Shown here: in pieces, positions 33,065 to 42,806 of the stretch
Layout: every line of letters begins with the position of its first letter
Numbering within the stretch: position 1 is the stretch's first letter
Origin: Thermovenabulum sp049723235
GTDB lineage: Bacteria > Bacillota > Thermosediminibacteria > Thermosediminibacterales > Thermosediminibacteraceae
Direction: 5' to 3'
NCBI RefSeq assembly: GCF_049723235.1
Contig: NZ_JBNARB010000012.1
Location: 4,274 to 68,273 of the forward strand
Length of the DNA: 64,000 bases
Translations under genes and position numbers: made by a program
The notes under the pieces: generated by a model
The model's input: the letters and a program-made list of their open reading frames with translations, nothing else
The model's database searches: none
What the model was told of the DNA's origin: nothing

Positions 33065-34361
33065 CGATTTCGCCCCCTTTTACCACATTATTGAGTATAT
33101 CAAAAAAGCCCGGAAAGGATATGGCTACGCAGTAGGCATCTTTTATTTTTGATATGCCTTTTACCGAAATTGCCGTGACCGCCATAGCCATGGCTATGCG
33201 GTGGTCTTTGAAGCTTTCCACTTCGGCAGGTTTAAGGTTTTTGCTGCCCTCAATTACCATGCCGTCTTCCAGTTCTTCGATTTTTGCCCCAAAACGCCGA
33301 AGATTTTGCACCATAGCCTTTATCCTGTCGCTTTCCTTTACCCTGAGCTCCGATGCGTTTTTTATCACCGTCTCTCCTTCCGCAAAGCAGGCTGCCACCG
33401 CAATGACAGGTATTTCATCGATAAGCCTTGGGATTATATCGCCTTCCACCCGGGTGCCCTTCAAGCCGCCGCCTTCAATTAATATATCGGCTATTTTTTC
33501 GCCGTTTAGTTCCCTTTCATTTAATACTTTAAGGCTGCATCCCATATTTAAAAGCACATCAATTATACCCGTCCGCGTAGGGTTTACCCCCACATCCTTT
33601 ATTAAAAGCTTTGAGCCTTCGTTTATCGCCGCAGCCACCATGAAAAAGGCTGCGGAAGATATATCACCGGGCACCACCACATCGCTTCCGGTAAGTTTTT
33701 CTACCGGTGCTACCGTAACTTGATTACCTTTAACGGTTACGTTTCCACCAAAGTAAGACAGCATCCTTTCCGTATGGTCCCGGGTTTTGTGTTTTTCTAC
33801 GACGGTAGTTTCTCCATCGGCGTATAAACCTGCCAGCAATACCGCCGATTTTACCTGGGCGCTGGCCACCGGCATTTCATAACTTATGCCTTTAAGCCGG
33901 CCGCCCCGTATTTTAAGCGGTGCAAACTTACCATCCACCGTGCATTCTACCTTCGCTCCCATTAGCCGAAGGGGTAATGCCACCCTTTCCATGGGCCTTT
34001 TCTTTAAGGATTCATCCCCTGTAATAATCACTTCAAAATCCTGCCCTGCTAAAATCCCTGAAAGGAGCCTCATGGTGGTCCCCGAATTTCCGGCATCCAA
34101 AATAGTTTCCGGTTTTTTCAGCTCTTTTAGCCCTGCACCCTTTATTATCAAAGTCGTTTCATCGACAAATTTTATATCAACGCCCATTTTCCTGAAACAA
34201 TCTACTGTCCTTTTACAGTCATCGGCGGGCAAAAACCTTTCAATCCTCGTACTTCCTTCGGAAATCGCCCCCAGAATCACGCCTCTGTGGGAAATGGATT
34301 TGTCCGGAGGAGGGGTAATGGTCCCTTTTATTACCTTTTCCCCTTCAATCAGCACATCCAC
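33051..34361 (-). CDS. aroA: 3-phosphoshikimate 1-carboxyvinyltransferase (EPSP synthase, class II-like)
   Basis: EPSP synthase of about 436 residues. DKSISHRGVILGAI, LDAGNSGTTMRLLSG, PVASAQVKSAVLLAGL, TRDHTERML, GDISSAAFFM, NPTRTGI and ELRVKESDRI are seen. The R-x-H-x-E, S-A-Q-x-K and N-x-T-R motifs are those reported for class II (Bacillus/Agrobacterium CP4-type) enzymes, though the G-D-K motif reads P-D-K. I favour the GTG at 34361 because AAGGGG lies 8 bases upstream; a GTG at 34370 is the alternative. It overlaps tyrA by 17 bases. Confidence 0.95.
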   Translation of the reverse strand: MDVLIEGEKVIKGTITPPPDKSISHRGVILGAISEGSTRIERFLPADDCKRTVDCFRKMGVDIKFVDETTLIIKGAGLKELKKPETILDAGNSGTTMRLLSGILAGQDFEVIITGDESLKKRPMERVALPLRLMGAKVECTVDGKFAPLKIRGGRLKGISYEMPVASAQVKSAVLLAGLYADGETTVVEKHKTRDHTERMLSYFGGNVTVKGNQVTVAPVEKLTGSDVVVPGDISSAAFFMVAAAINEGSKLLIKDVGVNPTRTGIIDVLLNMGCSLKVLNERELNGEKIADILIEGGGLKGTRVEGDIIPRLIDEIPVIAVAACFAEGETVIKNASELRVKESDRIKAMVQNLRRFGAKIEELEDGMVIEGSKNLKPAEVESFKDHRIAMAMAVTAISVKGISKIKDAYCVAISFPGFFDILNNVVKGGEIDGQI

Positions 34362-35232
34362 CCTGTTCACCCCTTTTTAGATATTCCCGGGCTTTAAAAA
34401 GAAAGTTTTTAATCCTTTTATCGTCTTCTTTTTCTAAATAATTTCTTATATATTCGAGTTTGTCAATAAAAATTGAAATTGACTTAATTAATTCGTCCCG
34501 GTTGCTGAGCAAAATATCCACCCATATTTCCGGCGATGAACGGGCAATTCTCGTGGTATCCTTTAATCCCCTTCCGGCAAATCTTAGAATTTTACCGTTT
34601 TCGTCTATTTCGCTCAAGGTGTTCCCAAGGCAGGTAGCAGCAACCTGTGGAAGATGGCTCACCGCTGCCACAACTTTATCGTGTTCCACTGGAGAAAGAA
34701 TATATACCATAGCCCCCAGCGCTTCAATAAGGGATATTAATTCTTCCAGGATTTTATCCGGTGTATCGTTATGGGGAGTCAATATCCAGGAACATCCTTT
34801 GAATAAATTTTCGTCGCTCCATCCATACCCGCTTTCGTGGGAACCCGCCATGGGATGCCCTCCGATAAAATGAATTTTCTCATTTACTACCTTTTGAGCC
34901 GATTCCACTATTTGCCTTTTTGTGCTCCCTGTGTCGGTAATTATACAGCCTTCTTTTAAAAAGGGCTGGATTTTTTCTATTGTCGATACTATCCTGAAAA
35001 CCGGCGTGCAGACGAATACTGCATCGGCTCTCCTTAACGCTTCAAAGAGCTCTTCATCACCGGTATTTATATTAAAACTGTCCTTAGAGATAACATTATC
35101 TTTTAAGGCCTGCTGTAATGTCTCATCATCCTTATCCACACCTATTACATCATAACCCAGTGATTTAAAAGCCTTTGCGATGGACCCCCCTATTAAGCCC
35201 AATCCTACTACAGCTATTTCCTTTATGTTCAT
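34345..35232 (-). CDS. tyrA: Prephenate dehydrogenase
   Basis: NAD-dependent conversion of prephenate to 4-hydroxyphenylpyruvate for tyrosine. The Rossmann loop is VVGLGLIGGSIAKAF; the catalytic region GGHPMAGSHESGYGWSDENLFKG has the conserved His and Ser, and the VEHDKVVAAVSHLPQVAA helix follows. No C-terminal ACT domain is present at 295 residues, so feedback control by tyrosine, if any, is not of the ACT type. The ATG at 35232 follows GGAAGGA. It lies one base after the aroF stop. Confidence 0.95.
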   Translation of the reverse strand: MNIKEIAVVGLGLIGGSIAKAFKSLGYDVIGVDKDDETLQQALKDNVISKDSFNINTGDEELFEALRRADAVFVCTPVFRIVSTIEKIQPFLKEGCIITDTGSTKRQIVESAQKVVNEKIHFIGGHPMAGSHESGYGWSDENLFKGCSWILTPHNDTPDKILEELISLIEALGAMVYILSPVEHDKVVAAVSHLPQVAATCLGNTLSEIDENGKILRFAGRGLKDTTRIARSSPEIWVDILLSNRDELIKSISIFIDKLEYIRNYLEKEDDKRIKNFLFKAREYLKRGEQGGCAD

Positions 35233-35233
35233 A

Positions 35234-36247
35234 TTAAAGCGTCCTTCCCATAATAGGAGCAAGGGTTTTTAATTCTTGGCATAAATTCTCAAATTTTTCG
35301 GGATTCAGCGATTGAGGTCCATCCGAAAGGGCTTCTTTGGGGTTGGGGTGCACTTCTATCATAAGCCCATCGGCTCCTGCAGCCATTGCCGCCCTGCTCA
35401 TGGGGGCTACCCAGCGCCAGCTGCCGGTGCCGTGGCTCGGATCAACTATTACGGGTAAATGGCTAATATGCTTTATAATAGGCACAGCGCTTATATCCAG
35501 GGTATTTCTCGTCATGGGTTCGTAAGTTCTTATTCCCCTTTCGCATAAAATTACATTAAAGTTACCCTCGTTCATGATGTATTCGGCAGCATTAAGCCAT
35601 TCTTCAATGGTGGCAGCTATGCCTCTTTTTAAAAGAACGGGTTTCCCTGTTTTGCCCACTTCCTTTAAAAGCTGGAAGTTCTGCATGTTGCGCGCTCCTA
35701 TTTGAAGTATATCGGCGTACTGGGAAACCAGTTTCACCGCATCTTGGCTCATCACTTCCGTTACCACCGGAAGCCCGGTTATTTCCTTAGCTTTTGCCAG
35801 GATTTTTAATCCTTCTTCGCCGATGCCCTGAAAGGAGTAAGGGGATGTCCTGGGCTTATATGCCCCGCCCCTTAAGATTTTTGCCCCGCACCTTTTTACA
35901 ATTTGAGCCGTTTCTATAAGCTGTTCTTCGCTTTCTACGGCACAGGGCCCTGCTATTATAACAAAGTTGTTGCTTCCTATTTCCACATCTCCTACCTTTA
36001 CCACCGTGGATTCGGGTTTAAAGCTTCTGCTGGCAAGTTTATACGGCTCCATTATAGGTACGGTTTTTTCAACTCCCTCCAAAAGTTCTATCGGTTTATC
36101 CTGCAGCTTTCTCCTGTCACCTATTACGCCTATAACCGTGACATCCATTCCTTTTGATACATGAACCCCAAGTCCGGCATTTTCAACCACCTCGCAAACC
36201 TTTTTTATCTGTTCTTCGGTAGCATTTTTCTGCATTACTATAATCAT
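35234..36247 (-). CDS. aroF: 3-deoxy-7-phosphoheptulonate synthase (DAHP synthase, type I-beta)
   Basis: First committed step of the shikimate pathway. The N-terminal ~70 residues (MIIVMQKNATEEQIKKVCEV...) are the ferredoxin-like regulatory domain found in Thermotoga DAHP synthase, which confers Phe/Tyr inhibition there. The barrel follows: IIAGPCAVESEEQL, LRGGAYKPRTSPYSFQG, LQIGARNMQNFQLL, VDPSHGTGSW and IEVHPNP. The start overlaps the pheA stop (ATGA). Confidence 0.96.
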   Translation of the reverse strand: MIIVMQKNATEEQIKKVCEVVENAGLGVHVSKGMDVTVIGVIGDRRKLQDKPIELLEGVEKTVPIMEPYKLASRSFKPESTVVKVGDVEIGSNNFVIIAGPCAVESEEQLIETAQIVKRCGAKILRGGAYKPRTSPYSFQGIGEEGLKILAKAKEITGLPVVTEVMSQDAVKLVSQYADILQIGARNMQNFQLLKEVGKTGKPVLLKRGIAATIEEWLNAAEYIMNEGNFNVILCERGIRTYEPMTRNTLDISAVPIIKHISHLPVIVDPSHGTGSWRWVAPMSRAAMAAGADGLMIEVHPNPKEALSDGPQSLNPEKFENLCQELKTLAPIMGRTL

Positions 36248-37116
36248 CCCTTTACCTCCTTTTGATCTCCCCCCGAAGGGGGATAATATTCTTTACCTTT
36301 CGGGTATGAACCGAGCAGTTTATAAAAAGTAGAGTTTTCCTTTACCTTTTCGAGAACTTTCTTTAATATTTTGTCCTCCCTGTGCCCTTCTACTTCAAGA
36401 AAAAAGATATATTCTCCAAGAATCCTCTTTGAAGGCCTTGACTCTATTTTTGTAAGATTAATATTTTCTTCTGCGAAAAATCCGAGGACTCTGTAAAGCC
36501 TCCCCGGTTTATTTTCCGTGGAAAACACCAAGGAAGTTTTATCGCTTCCCGTGGGCGATTCATCCTCCTTCGAAAGAACAATAAACCTTGTATAGTTTTC
36601 CGCGCAATCCTGAATATCCTCAGCCAGCATCAAGAGATTGTAAATTTCAGATAACCTCCTGCTGCCTATGGCTGCGCAGGGAATTTGGGATTGAAGCACT
36701 TTTTTAGCCGCCCGGGACGTGCTCCCGCTCTCTTTGATCACTGCACCCGGCATTCTACTATATAAAAATTCCCTGCACTGGTAAAGGGCTTGAGGATGAG
36801 AGTAAACTATTTTTATATTTTCAAGAGGATACATTTTCTTAGCAAAAAGGCAGTGCTTTACGGGCAGTACTATTTCTCCCTTTATTTTTATATCTTTTTT
36901 TTCCTTTATCAGCAAATCAATCGTAATATTTACCGAACCTTCGATAGAATTCTCTAAAGGAACGATGGCTTCATCTATATTAATCCCTATATCGGTTATC
37001 AGAGATTGTATATTGGGATATTCAATTTTTTTATATTCCTCCGCGTTTTCAATGTATATATTTGCCGCTTCTTCCGAAAAACTGCCTGCTGGTCCAAGGT
37101 ATCCAACTTTTATCAT
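36244..37116 (-). CDS. pheA: Prephenate dehydratase
   Basis: Makes phenylpyruvate for phenylalanine. The catalytic PDT domain (1-185) shows VGYLGPAGSFSEEAA, VPLENSIEGSVN and a late NYTRFIVLSKE with the catalytic Thr-Arg-Phe. The C-terminal ACT domain (about 200-275) has TSLVFSTENKPGRLYRVLGFFAEENINLTKIESRP, including the Phe-binding ESRP, so the enzyme should be inhibited by phenylalanine. The ATG at 37116 follows AAGGGGAT. It is the first gene after the Phe-type T-box. Confidence 0.96.
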   Translation of the reverse strand: MIKVGYLGPAGSFSEEAANIYIENAEEYKKIEYPNIQSLITDIGINIDEAIVPLENSIEGSVNITIDLLIKEKKDIKIKGEIVLPVKHCLFAKKMYPLENIKIVYSHPQALYQCREFLYSRMPGAVIKESGSTSRAAKKVLQSQIPCAAIGSRRLSEIYNLLMLAEDIQDCAENYTRFIVLSKEDESPTGSDKTSLVFSTENKPGRLYRVLGFFAEENINLTKIESRPSKRILGEYIFFLEVEGHREDKILKKVLEKVKENSTFYKLLGSYPKGKEYYPPSGGDQKEVKG

Positions 37117-37143
37117 TATATCCCCTTCTTTCGAAAAAAGTGT

Positions 37144-37403
37144 AAAAAAAAAACCCGCCCACAAAAGGGGCGAGTTTTTCCCGCGGTACCACCCTAATTG
37201 GCCTTAAAAGGCCCGCTCGTTTTTCGGGTACGAAGCAGAAAGCTTTTATACCCGCCTCATTTTAACGGCTGAGGTACCGTTGAAGCCTACTTAATTTCAG
37301 CCCACAGCTCCGGAGGGAACTTCGGAGGACTCCTTCATGCCGGCTCTCACCCGCCCGGCTCGCTGTAAATCGAGAGTCAACTTACTTTCCTCCATCACAG
37401 CTT
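37144..37403 (-). promoter_or_regulatory. T-box riboswitch, probably tRNA-Phe specific
   Basis: On the minus strand, stem I opens with AGCTGTGATGGAGG and closes with CCTCCGGAGCT. An AGTA/GAA loop-E pair frames the specifier loop, where GAAG is followed by TTC (37317-37319), a phenylalanine codon. The T-box AGGGTGGTACCGCG (37182-37195) is perfect, and its UGGU bulge pairs with the ACCA end of a tRNA having A73. A GC-rich terminator ending in eleven Ts follows (about 37144-37175). Uncharged tRNA-Phe is expected to allow readthrough into the eight aromatic genes. Confidence 0.95.
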
Positions 37404-37428
37404 TTTTCTTTTTATTTTATTGGGAAAT

Positions 37429-37457
37429 ATTATATAAAGATTTTCTATATTTGTCAA
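37429..37457 (-). promoter_or_regulatory. Promoter of the aromatic amino-acid operon
   Basis: Perfect consensus on the minus strand: TTGACA (37452-37457), 17 bases, TATAAT (37429-37434). Transcription would start about 20 bases before T-box stem I. Confidence 0.92.
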
Positions 37458-37502
37458 TAAAAATTATTAAATTTTTTGAGTAAATTTTTACTTGCTAAAA
37501 TA

Positions 37503-39080
37503 TTACCAGGCTGATATACTTGAAGCCAGTTTCAAAAGATATTGTTTTACATAAGGAGCATTAGCTTCATCTGTTAATAGTATAAGATAGTCTCCTTCAT
37601 ATACAATCGTACTGCCTTTTGGTATTATCTCTTTATCTCCCCTCCTTATCGCCACAAGCAGACAATTCGGAGGCCATTTTATTTCTCTTACCATTTTTCT
37701 TTCAAGTTCCGAACCCGTAGAAACACAAATTTCTATCAATGTTTTTTCATTATTTTCAAAATGTGACATGTCTTTTTTATTTACTATTAATCTTTCCAGT
37801 AGCTGCTCATATATGGGTTTACTACCCAGTAATTCAGCTGTCACATACGATGTAATCGAAACAATAATCAACGCTAAAAGATGTGAAAATGAGCCTGTCA
37901 TCTCAGTAATCAGAATACTCCCTGTTATAGGTGCTCTTACAATTGCGGTAAAATATCCGGCCATTCCCAAAATAACGAAATTTTTCAGATATATTTCATT
38001 CAATCCAAAATATAAAATTAATATTTTTGCATAAATTGCTCCTGCAATCGACCCTATAGCCAGTAATGGCAAAAATATACCTCCGGGAGCTCCGGACCCG
38101 TAACTTATCATCGTAAAAAGGAATTTGCTGATCAGTAAAAGCACTAAAAAATTCAATGAAATATTATCCTCGATAATCGATTCAATAAGAAGATGCCCTC
38201 CTCCAAGGACCTGAGGTATAATAAATAACAATAGGGCTGAACAGGTTATCGGAATTAATAATTTAATAAAGGGAGGTAATTTTTTTAAATTTGAATAAGA
38301 ATTTAAAGATTTTATAAGAGAAATATTAAACAAAAACCCAAAAAATCCTAAAATTATACCAAATATAATTAGTAAAAAGTAATAATTTAATTGCAATGGA
38401 GTTATATCATTGAAATGAAAAACGGGTTTTAAACCAAAAAATTTTTTTGAGATAAAATCTGCAGCAATAGCCGAAGCCATTGAAGACAAAAGGACTACAG
38501 GGGAGAAATTTTTATGAATTTCTTCAAGGGAAAATATAACACCAGCAAGAGGGGCATTAAAAGCCGCTGCAAGTCCTGCACTGGCTCCTGCAGTAATTAA
38601 ATACTTTTCTTCTATTTTATTGCTTTTATTTTTGTATATTGAGCTTATCCCCTGCCCTATCGATGCACCCAGATGTATTGAAGGGCCTTCTCTTCCCAGA
38701 GAAAGTCCTGCAAATATACTTATCACACCACCTATAAATTTCAAAAAAATTATCTTTAACCAATTTTGATCAATCTGCCTTAATATTAAACCTCTGACTT
38801 GAGGAATTCCACTACCGCTTATCAAAGGCTCAATTTTCAGAAAAAGGCTGATCAGAATGGCTATGAAAATCATTAAGAATATTCCTGAAAAAATATTGCT
38901 TTTAAGAAGATTAAAATAAAATTTTCCCCTCATTTTATCTGCCATTTCTATTGCAACTCTATACAAAATCACCAATAAACCTGAAAGTATGCCTGTAAGA
39001 ATGCTCATAAAAAGTATTTTAAGTTTAAATATATTTTTATTTACCATAGTATGATATATCGGACTGTTGTGATAATGCAT
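37503..39080 (-). CDS. CLC-type chloride channel/antiporter with TrkA_C domain
   Basis: A 525-residue CLC-family protein with about ten or more membrane helices. The ion-path motifs are GSGIPQVRG, GREGPSIHLGASIGQG (with glutamate at the gating/proton position) and GSGAPGGIFLPLLAIGS. An RCK-C/TrkA_C domain occupies about 440-520, suggesting ligand control. The ATG follows AGGAGG. It is 15 bases after the glycosidase-like gene and may be part of that operon, though a role for chloride or proton exchange in polysaccharide export is only a guess. Confidence 0.93.
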   Translation of the reverse strand: MHYHNSPIYHTMVNKNIFKLKILFMSILTGILSGLLVILYRVAIEMADKMRGKFYFNLLKSNIFSGIFLMIFIAILISLFLKIEPLISGSGIPQVRGLILRQIDQNWLKIIFLKFIGGVISIFAGLSLGREGPSIHLGASIGQGISSIYKNKSNKIEEKYLITAGASAGLAAAFNAPLAGVIFSLEEIHKNFSPVVLLSSMASAIAADFISKKFFGLKPVFHFNDITPLQLNYYFLLIIFGIILGFFGFLFNISLIKSLNSYSNLKKLPPFIKLLIPITCSALLLFIIPQVLGGGHLLIESIIEDNISLNFLVLLLISKFLFTMISYGSGAPGGIFLPLLAIGSIAGAIYAKILILYFGLNEIYLKNFVILGMAGYFTAIVRAPITGSILITEMTGSFSHLLALIIVSITSYVTAELLGSKPIYEQLLERLIVNKKDMSHFENNEKTLIEICVSTGSELERKMVREIKWPPNCLLVAIRRGDKEIIPKGSTIVYEGDYLILLTDEANAPYVKQYLLKLASSISAW

Positions 39081-39095
39081 TTTGGCCTCCTATTA

Positions 39096-41369
39096 CTAAA
39101 AATCTTTTCTGATAGGCTTTTCGTTATTTAATTTGCTAAAATAATCTTTAATAATAAAATAACTCTTCTTGAACCTTTCTTTAAAGCTTGGCTCTTCCCA
39201 CTTTTCCCATCTATAAGGATTATCCACAGTAAGCATATCTAACACATTTTTTTCTACTTCAACAAAAACCACTGATATCATTATTCCGTCAGTTTCCACA
39301 GTAGATAATTGATCTCTAAATAATGTGGGAAATTGTCTTTTCTCATCCAATACTCTACAACTTGAAGGATCTGTAACGTTTATCCTTCCCCAGGGAATAC
39401 GGATATGTATTGTATTATTATCTATATACCAGTGATTATAAGAGTTTTCATTAAAATCGCCATAATTCAATTTACTTCCATCCTGGAATACAGCTTCTAT
39501 TTTCCGCCCATCTTTTGTTATTCTTTCTTTGTTTATAAGTATCCTTATTTCCTCGAACAAACCATTAAAAGACGTTTCAGAGGAATATTTTCCTTTTGAA
39601 ATATTATACCCGGGATTTACCAAAATCTTCGAATCCTGCATTCCATTCAATTCTAATAAAAATTCCATTCCAAATGGCGACTTTATTTTCAATTCTGGAG
39701 AAAAATAAAATTCTCCTCTATCCCTGTAATAAGTATCCAATCCTATAAAAATTTTCTCTCTGCCAAACTCCGGCAACCTGCTTAAATTAATATCCAAATA
39801 CAAAAATGAAGAATCATTGCTTAATTCAATTTGTTTTATTATTCCATTCCCTTTTTGTATATACTTTTTTGTTTGTTCTCTTAGCGATTCTATAGCGTAA
39901 ATTCCATAATTCTGTTCAGGATCTAAAACATTATGCCAAAGAATATGCCGCTCATATGGAATCATGAAAGGTTCTGTGATCCATGTTTTCTTTGCCCATT
40001 CATCCATCCATTCAAAAATTATTCCCCCTGCATATCCCTCTCTTTTAATTGCTTTCATCATCCTGACAATTCCACGACCCTGTTCCTCTTCTGTCAATCC
40101 CCCATGATTATAGCCATCCGGATTTGCATGTGCATTCCCCATTCCTGTGGCCAATCCAAATTCCGCTACTAAAGCCGGATATTTTTTATGGGTGTTAATA
40201 AACTCTTTTAAATAACCACCATACATTAAACGTCCTTCTTCATCATAGTAATTTTTATATTTCTCTTCATTATTCATAAAATCAGGATAATTAGGATATA
40301 TATGGTAAGCACCAAAAAAACCTGCCTGCATTTTTCCTCCTGTCAAAATATTATTTATATCAATAGAAACTTTATCATTGTATTCCAGGGATTTTAATTC
40401 TGATTGATTCCATTCTGAATCATGTTCTGTTACATCAAGGGTGGGCCAACTTACTATACCAACAGGATGCTGGGTGCCGTAAATTGTTTCTTCATATTTA
40501 AGAAGATAGTCGCAATTCATCGCAAGCCAACCTTCTGTCGGACTTGCCTTTTCAGATGTATACAGATATTCCCCTTTATAATAAAATCCCTTATTTTTTT
40601 CATTAGTCTCTATTACTTCATCAGGCTCTAATTCCCTCCCTACCAAATATCCAATTAAATAGTTTGAAACATCGCTATTGTAATTACCAAAAGCTCTTCC
40701 CTTTCTCTCCGGAATATTGGCTCTCCCATGAATTGCATCTACTGTCAACTTTATTTCATCAAAATAATGCTCAATATATTTCGGTTCTAAATAATTATTT
40801 CCTTCAGGGTTTTCATCAGGCCAAATTTCCTGAAAAAGCAAAAGAGGATTATTTGGGTGTTTTAAATTATAATTTAGAAGTGCTCTGTAAAATTCGGGAG
40901 GCATTAAAGTATATACCCTGACAGAATTAGTATTCATATTTCCAATTTTCTCAAACCAATCAATATAAACCTTTTCATCCCTTGGAAACTCTGTAAACCA
41001 CTTTCCCGGCAGAGCAGCACTGATATTTACTCCTTTAATAAATATTTCCTGCCAATTACCATTTTTGTAAATCATAAAAGCTTTGTTTGAGGTTTTAAAT
41101 AAGAATATTTTTCTATTTTTGTTAGGTATAATGTTGTAATTTCGAAATTTATACTTTAATTCTCCTGAAATATCATTAATAATTCCATTATACCCCATTT
41201 CCTTAATTTTTTCGAACCTTTCAAAAATATTCCCCTGATGCCATATATTTAGAGGACTTAAAGAAAAACTTCCTTGATAAATAAAAGATAAAAGAATCAT
41301 AGATAATGTAAGAAATATCATTAAAACAATTATCCCATAAAAGAATAATTTTACAATTTTTCTTCTCAT
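39096..41369 (-). CDS. Membrane-anchored glycosidase-like protein (GH clan A fold)
   Basis: A 757-residue protein with an N-terminal signal anchor (about 8-30) and a large outside part. A barrel-like region (about 110-480) has KGVNISAALPGKWFTEFP, MNTNSVRVYTLMPPEFY, VAEFGLATG (candidate nucleophile Glu) and GGIIFEWMDEWAKKTW, which resemble clan-A glycoside hydrolases or transglycosidases. The last ~230 residues are beta-rich. I cannot assign a GH family number. It sits 21 bases after the GT2 gene, so it probably trims or transfers the polymer that enzyme makes. Confidence 0.7.
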   Translation of the reverse strand: MRRKIVKLFFYGIIVLMIFLTLSMILLSFIYQGSFSLSPLNIWHQGNIFERFEKIKEMGYNGIINDISGELKYKFRNYNIIPNKNRKIFLFKTSNKAFMIYKNGNWQEIFIKGVNISAALPGKWFTEFPRDEKVYIDWFEKIGNMNTNSVRVYTLMPPEFYRALLNYNLKHPNNPLLLFQEIWPDENPEGNNYLEPKYIEHYFDEIKLTVDAIHGRANIPERKGRAFGNYNSDVSNYLIGYLVGRELEPDEVIETNEKNKGFYYKGEYLYTSEKASPTEGWLAMNCDYLLKYEETIYGTQHPVGIVSWPTLDVTEHDSEWNQSELKSLEYNDKVSIDINNILTGGKMQAGFFGAYHIYPNYPDFMNNEEKYKNYYDEEGRLMYGGYLKEFINTHKKYPALVAEFGLATGMGNAHANPDGYNHGGLTEEEQGRGIVRMMKAIKREGYAGGIIFEWMDEWAKKTWITEPFMIPYERHILWHNVLDPEQNYGIYAIESLREQTKKYIQKGNGIIKQIELSNDSSFLYLDINLSRLPEFGREKIFIGLDTYYRDRGEFYFSPELKIKSPFGMEFLLELNGMQDSKILVNPGYNISKGKYSSETSFNGLFEEIRILINKERITKDGRKIEAVFQDGSKLNYGDFNENSYNHWYIDNNTIHIRIPWGRINVTDPSSCRVLDEKRQFPTLFRDQLSTVETDGIMISVVFVEVEKNVLDMLTVDNPYRWEKWEEPSFKERFKKSYFIIKDYFSKLNNEKPIRKDF

Positions 41370-41390
41370 ATAATCACCCTTTTAAAATTT

Positions 41391-42806
41391 TCAGGCATTT
41401 TCTTTATACACATACCTTTTTATGCTACCCCAACTGCGTCTCTTCCTTTTATAATTCATCAATCCATCTATTCTATAAAGTGCAGTAAGTTGCCTATATC
41501 CAAAGTTTTCTAATATGCCATAAAAACTAAGTTTTAAAAGCTGTCCAAATCCCGGGTATTTATTAAAAGTGTATTCTTCAAGTAATATAGCCCCAAGGGA
41601 TAATAATACCCCATAAAGTATAGATGCCGCTAAAAACAAAATAAAATATTTCTTATTTAACAGCCCAATAAAATATGCAATAGGTATCAAAATATAACCC
41701 ATAATTTCGATTATTGGTCCCAACATTTCAAAAAAGAAAAAATACGGGAAGGCTATTAACCCTATCTGTTTATATCTGGGATTCATCATCATATGTTTGT
41801 ACCTGAAAAGGCTATCCATTAAACCTATTTGCCACCTTCTTCTCTGGGATCTTAAATCCTTTAATGTTTCCGGCGCCTGGGTCCAACATACTGGATCGGG
41901 TATAAATTTAATCCTGTAATTCTTTTTATTCCTCAGAAAATGTTCATGAAGTTTAACCACCAGTTCCATATCCTCACCTATAGTATCTCTTGCATATCCT
42001 CCCACTTCAATTACTGCTTCTTTTTTAAAAGCGCCGAATGCCCCTGATACTATAAGCAGAGAATTAATGGCATCCCATGCTATCCTTCCAGTTAAAAAAG
42101 CTCTAAGATATTCTACAATTTGAAACATTGCAATTTTACTTTTAGGAAGCCCTAATTCTATCAACCTTCCATTTTTTATGGTCGAGCCATTTGCAATTCT
42201 TACAATTCCTCCTACTGCAACTGTATTTTTATTTTCTATAAATGGCATTACAACCCTTACTAAGGAATCGCTCTCAAGTATAGAATCTGCGTCTATAGAA
42301 GTAATTATCGGGTAATTTGATACATTTATCCCTGCATTTAATGCATCTGCCTTTCCTCCGTTTTCTTTATCAACTAAAATCAAATTAGGGATATCTATAT
42401 TTCTATAAATTGCATTCACTTTTTTGGTTGAAAGTCTATACCTAACAGGTTGGTTAATCTTCTTTAAGCCGAACTCATTAATCACCTTATTCAGCGTACT
42501 ATCCTTTGAACCGTCATTTATTACTATTACTTCAAATTTGGGGTAGTTAAGAGAAATAAGTGATTTAATATTTTCAACAATGGTTTTTTCTTCATTATAT
42601 GCTGGAACCAGGATTGATATAGGTAGCATATTTTCAGAACTGATATATTTTTTATAGTCAGAATATCTTATTTTCCTAACATAATCACCTAAATTAATGG
42701 CTGCAATTATAAGCTGTATAAAATATATTAAATTGATAATAATAACATAATAAATAATTATATGGTTAAAATTGATTACTACCTTTTTTAAAAATTCTGC
42801 CTCCAT
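41391..42806 (-). CDS. Processive membrane glycosyltransferase, GT2 (PgaC/IcaA-like)
   Basis: A 471-residue GT2 enzyme: one N-terminal membrane helix, the catalytic domain (about 60-320), then about four C-terminal helices. Motifs: LVPAYNEEKTI, VIVINDGSKDST, KENGGKADALNAGI, SIDADSIL (DxD), the GED acceptor motif in DTIGEDMELV, and SQRRRWQIG (QxxRW of processive synthases). No PilZ domain is present. Polymer identity is unknown; the nearest familiar relatives make poly-N-acetylglucosamine. It overlaps the HEAT-protein gene by 19 bases, so they are translationally coupled. Confidence 0.92.
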   Translation of the reverse strand: MEAEFLKKVVINFNHIIIYYVIIINLIYFIQLIIAAINLGDYVRKIRYSDYKKYISSENMLPISILVPAYNEEKTIVENIKSLISLNYPKFEVIVINDGSKDSTLNKVINEFGLKKINQPVRYRLSTKKVNAIYRNIDIPNLILVDKENGGKADALNAGINVSNYPIITSIDADSILESDSLVRVVMPFIENKNTVAVGGIVRIANGSTIKNGRLIELGLPKSKIAMFQIVEYLRAFLTGRIAWDAINSLLIVSGAFGAFKKEAVIEVGGYARDTIGEDMELVVKLHEHFLRNKKNYRIKFIPDPVCWTQAPETLKDLRSQRRRWQIGLMDSLFRYKHMMMNPRYKQIGLIAFPYFFFFEMLGPIIEIMGYILIPIAYFIGLLNKKYFILFLAASILYGVLLSLGAILLEEYTFNKYPGFGQLLKLSFYGILENFGYRQLTALYRIDGLMNYKRKRRSWGSIKRYVYKENA

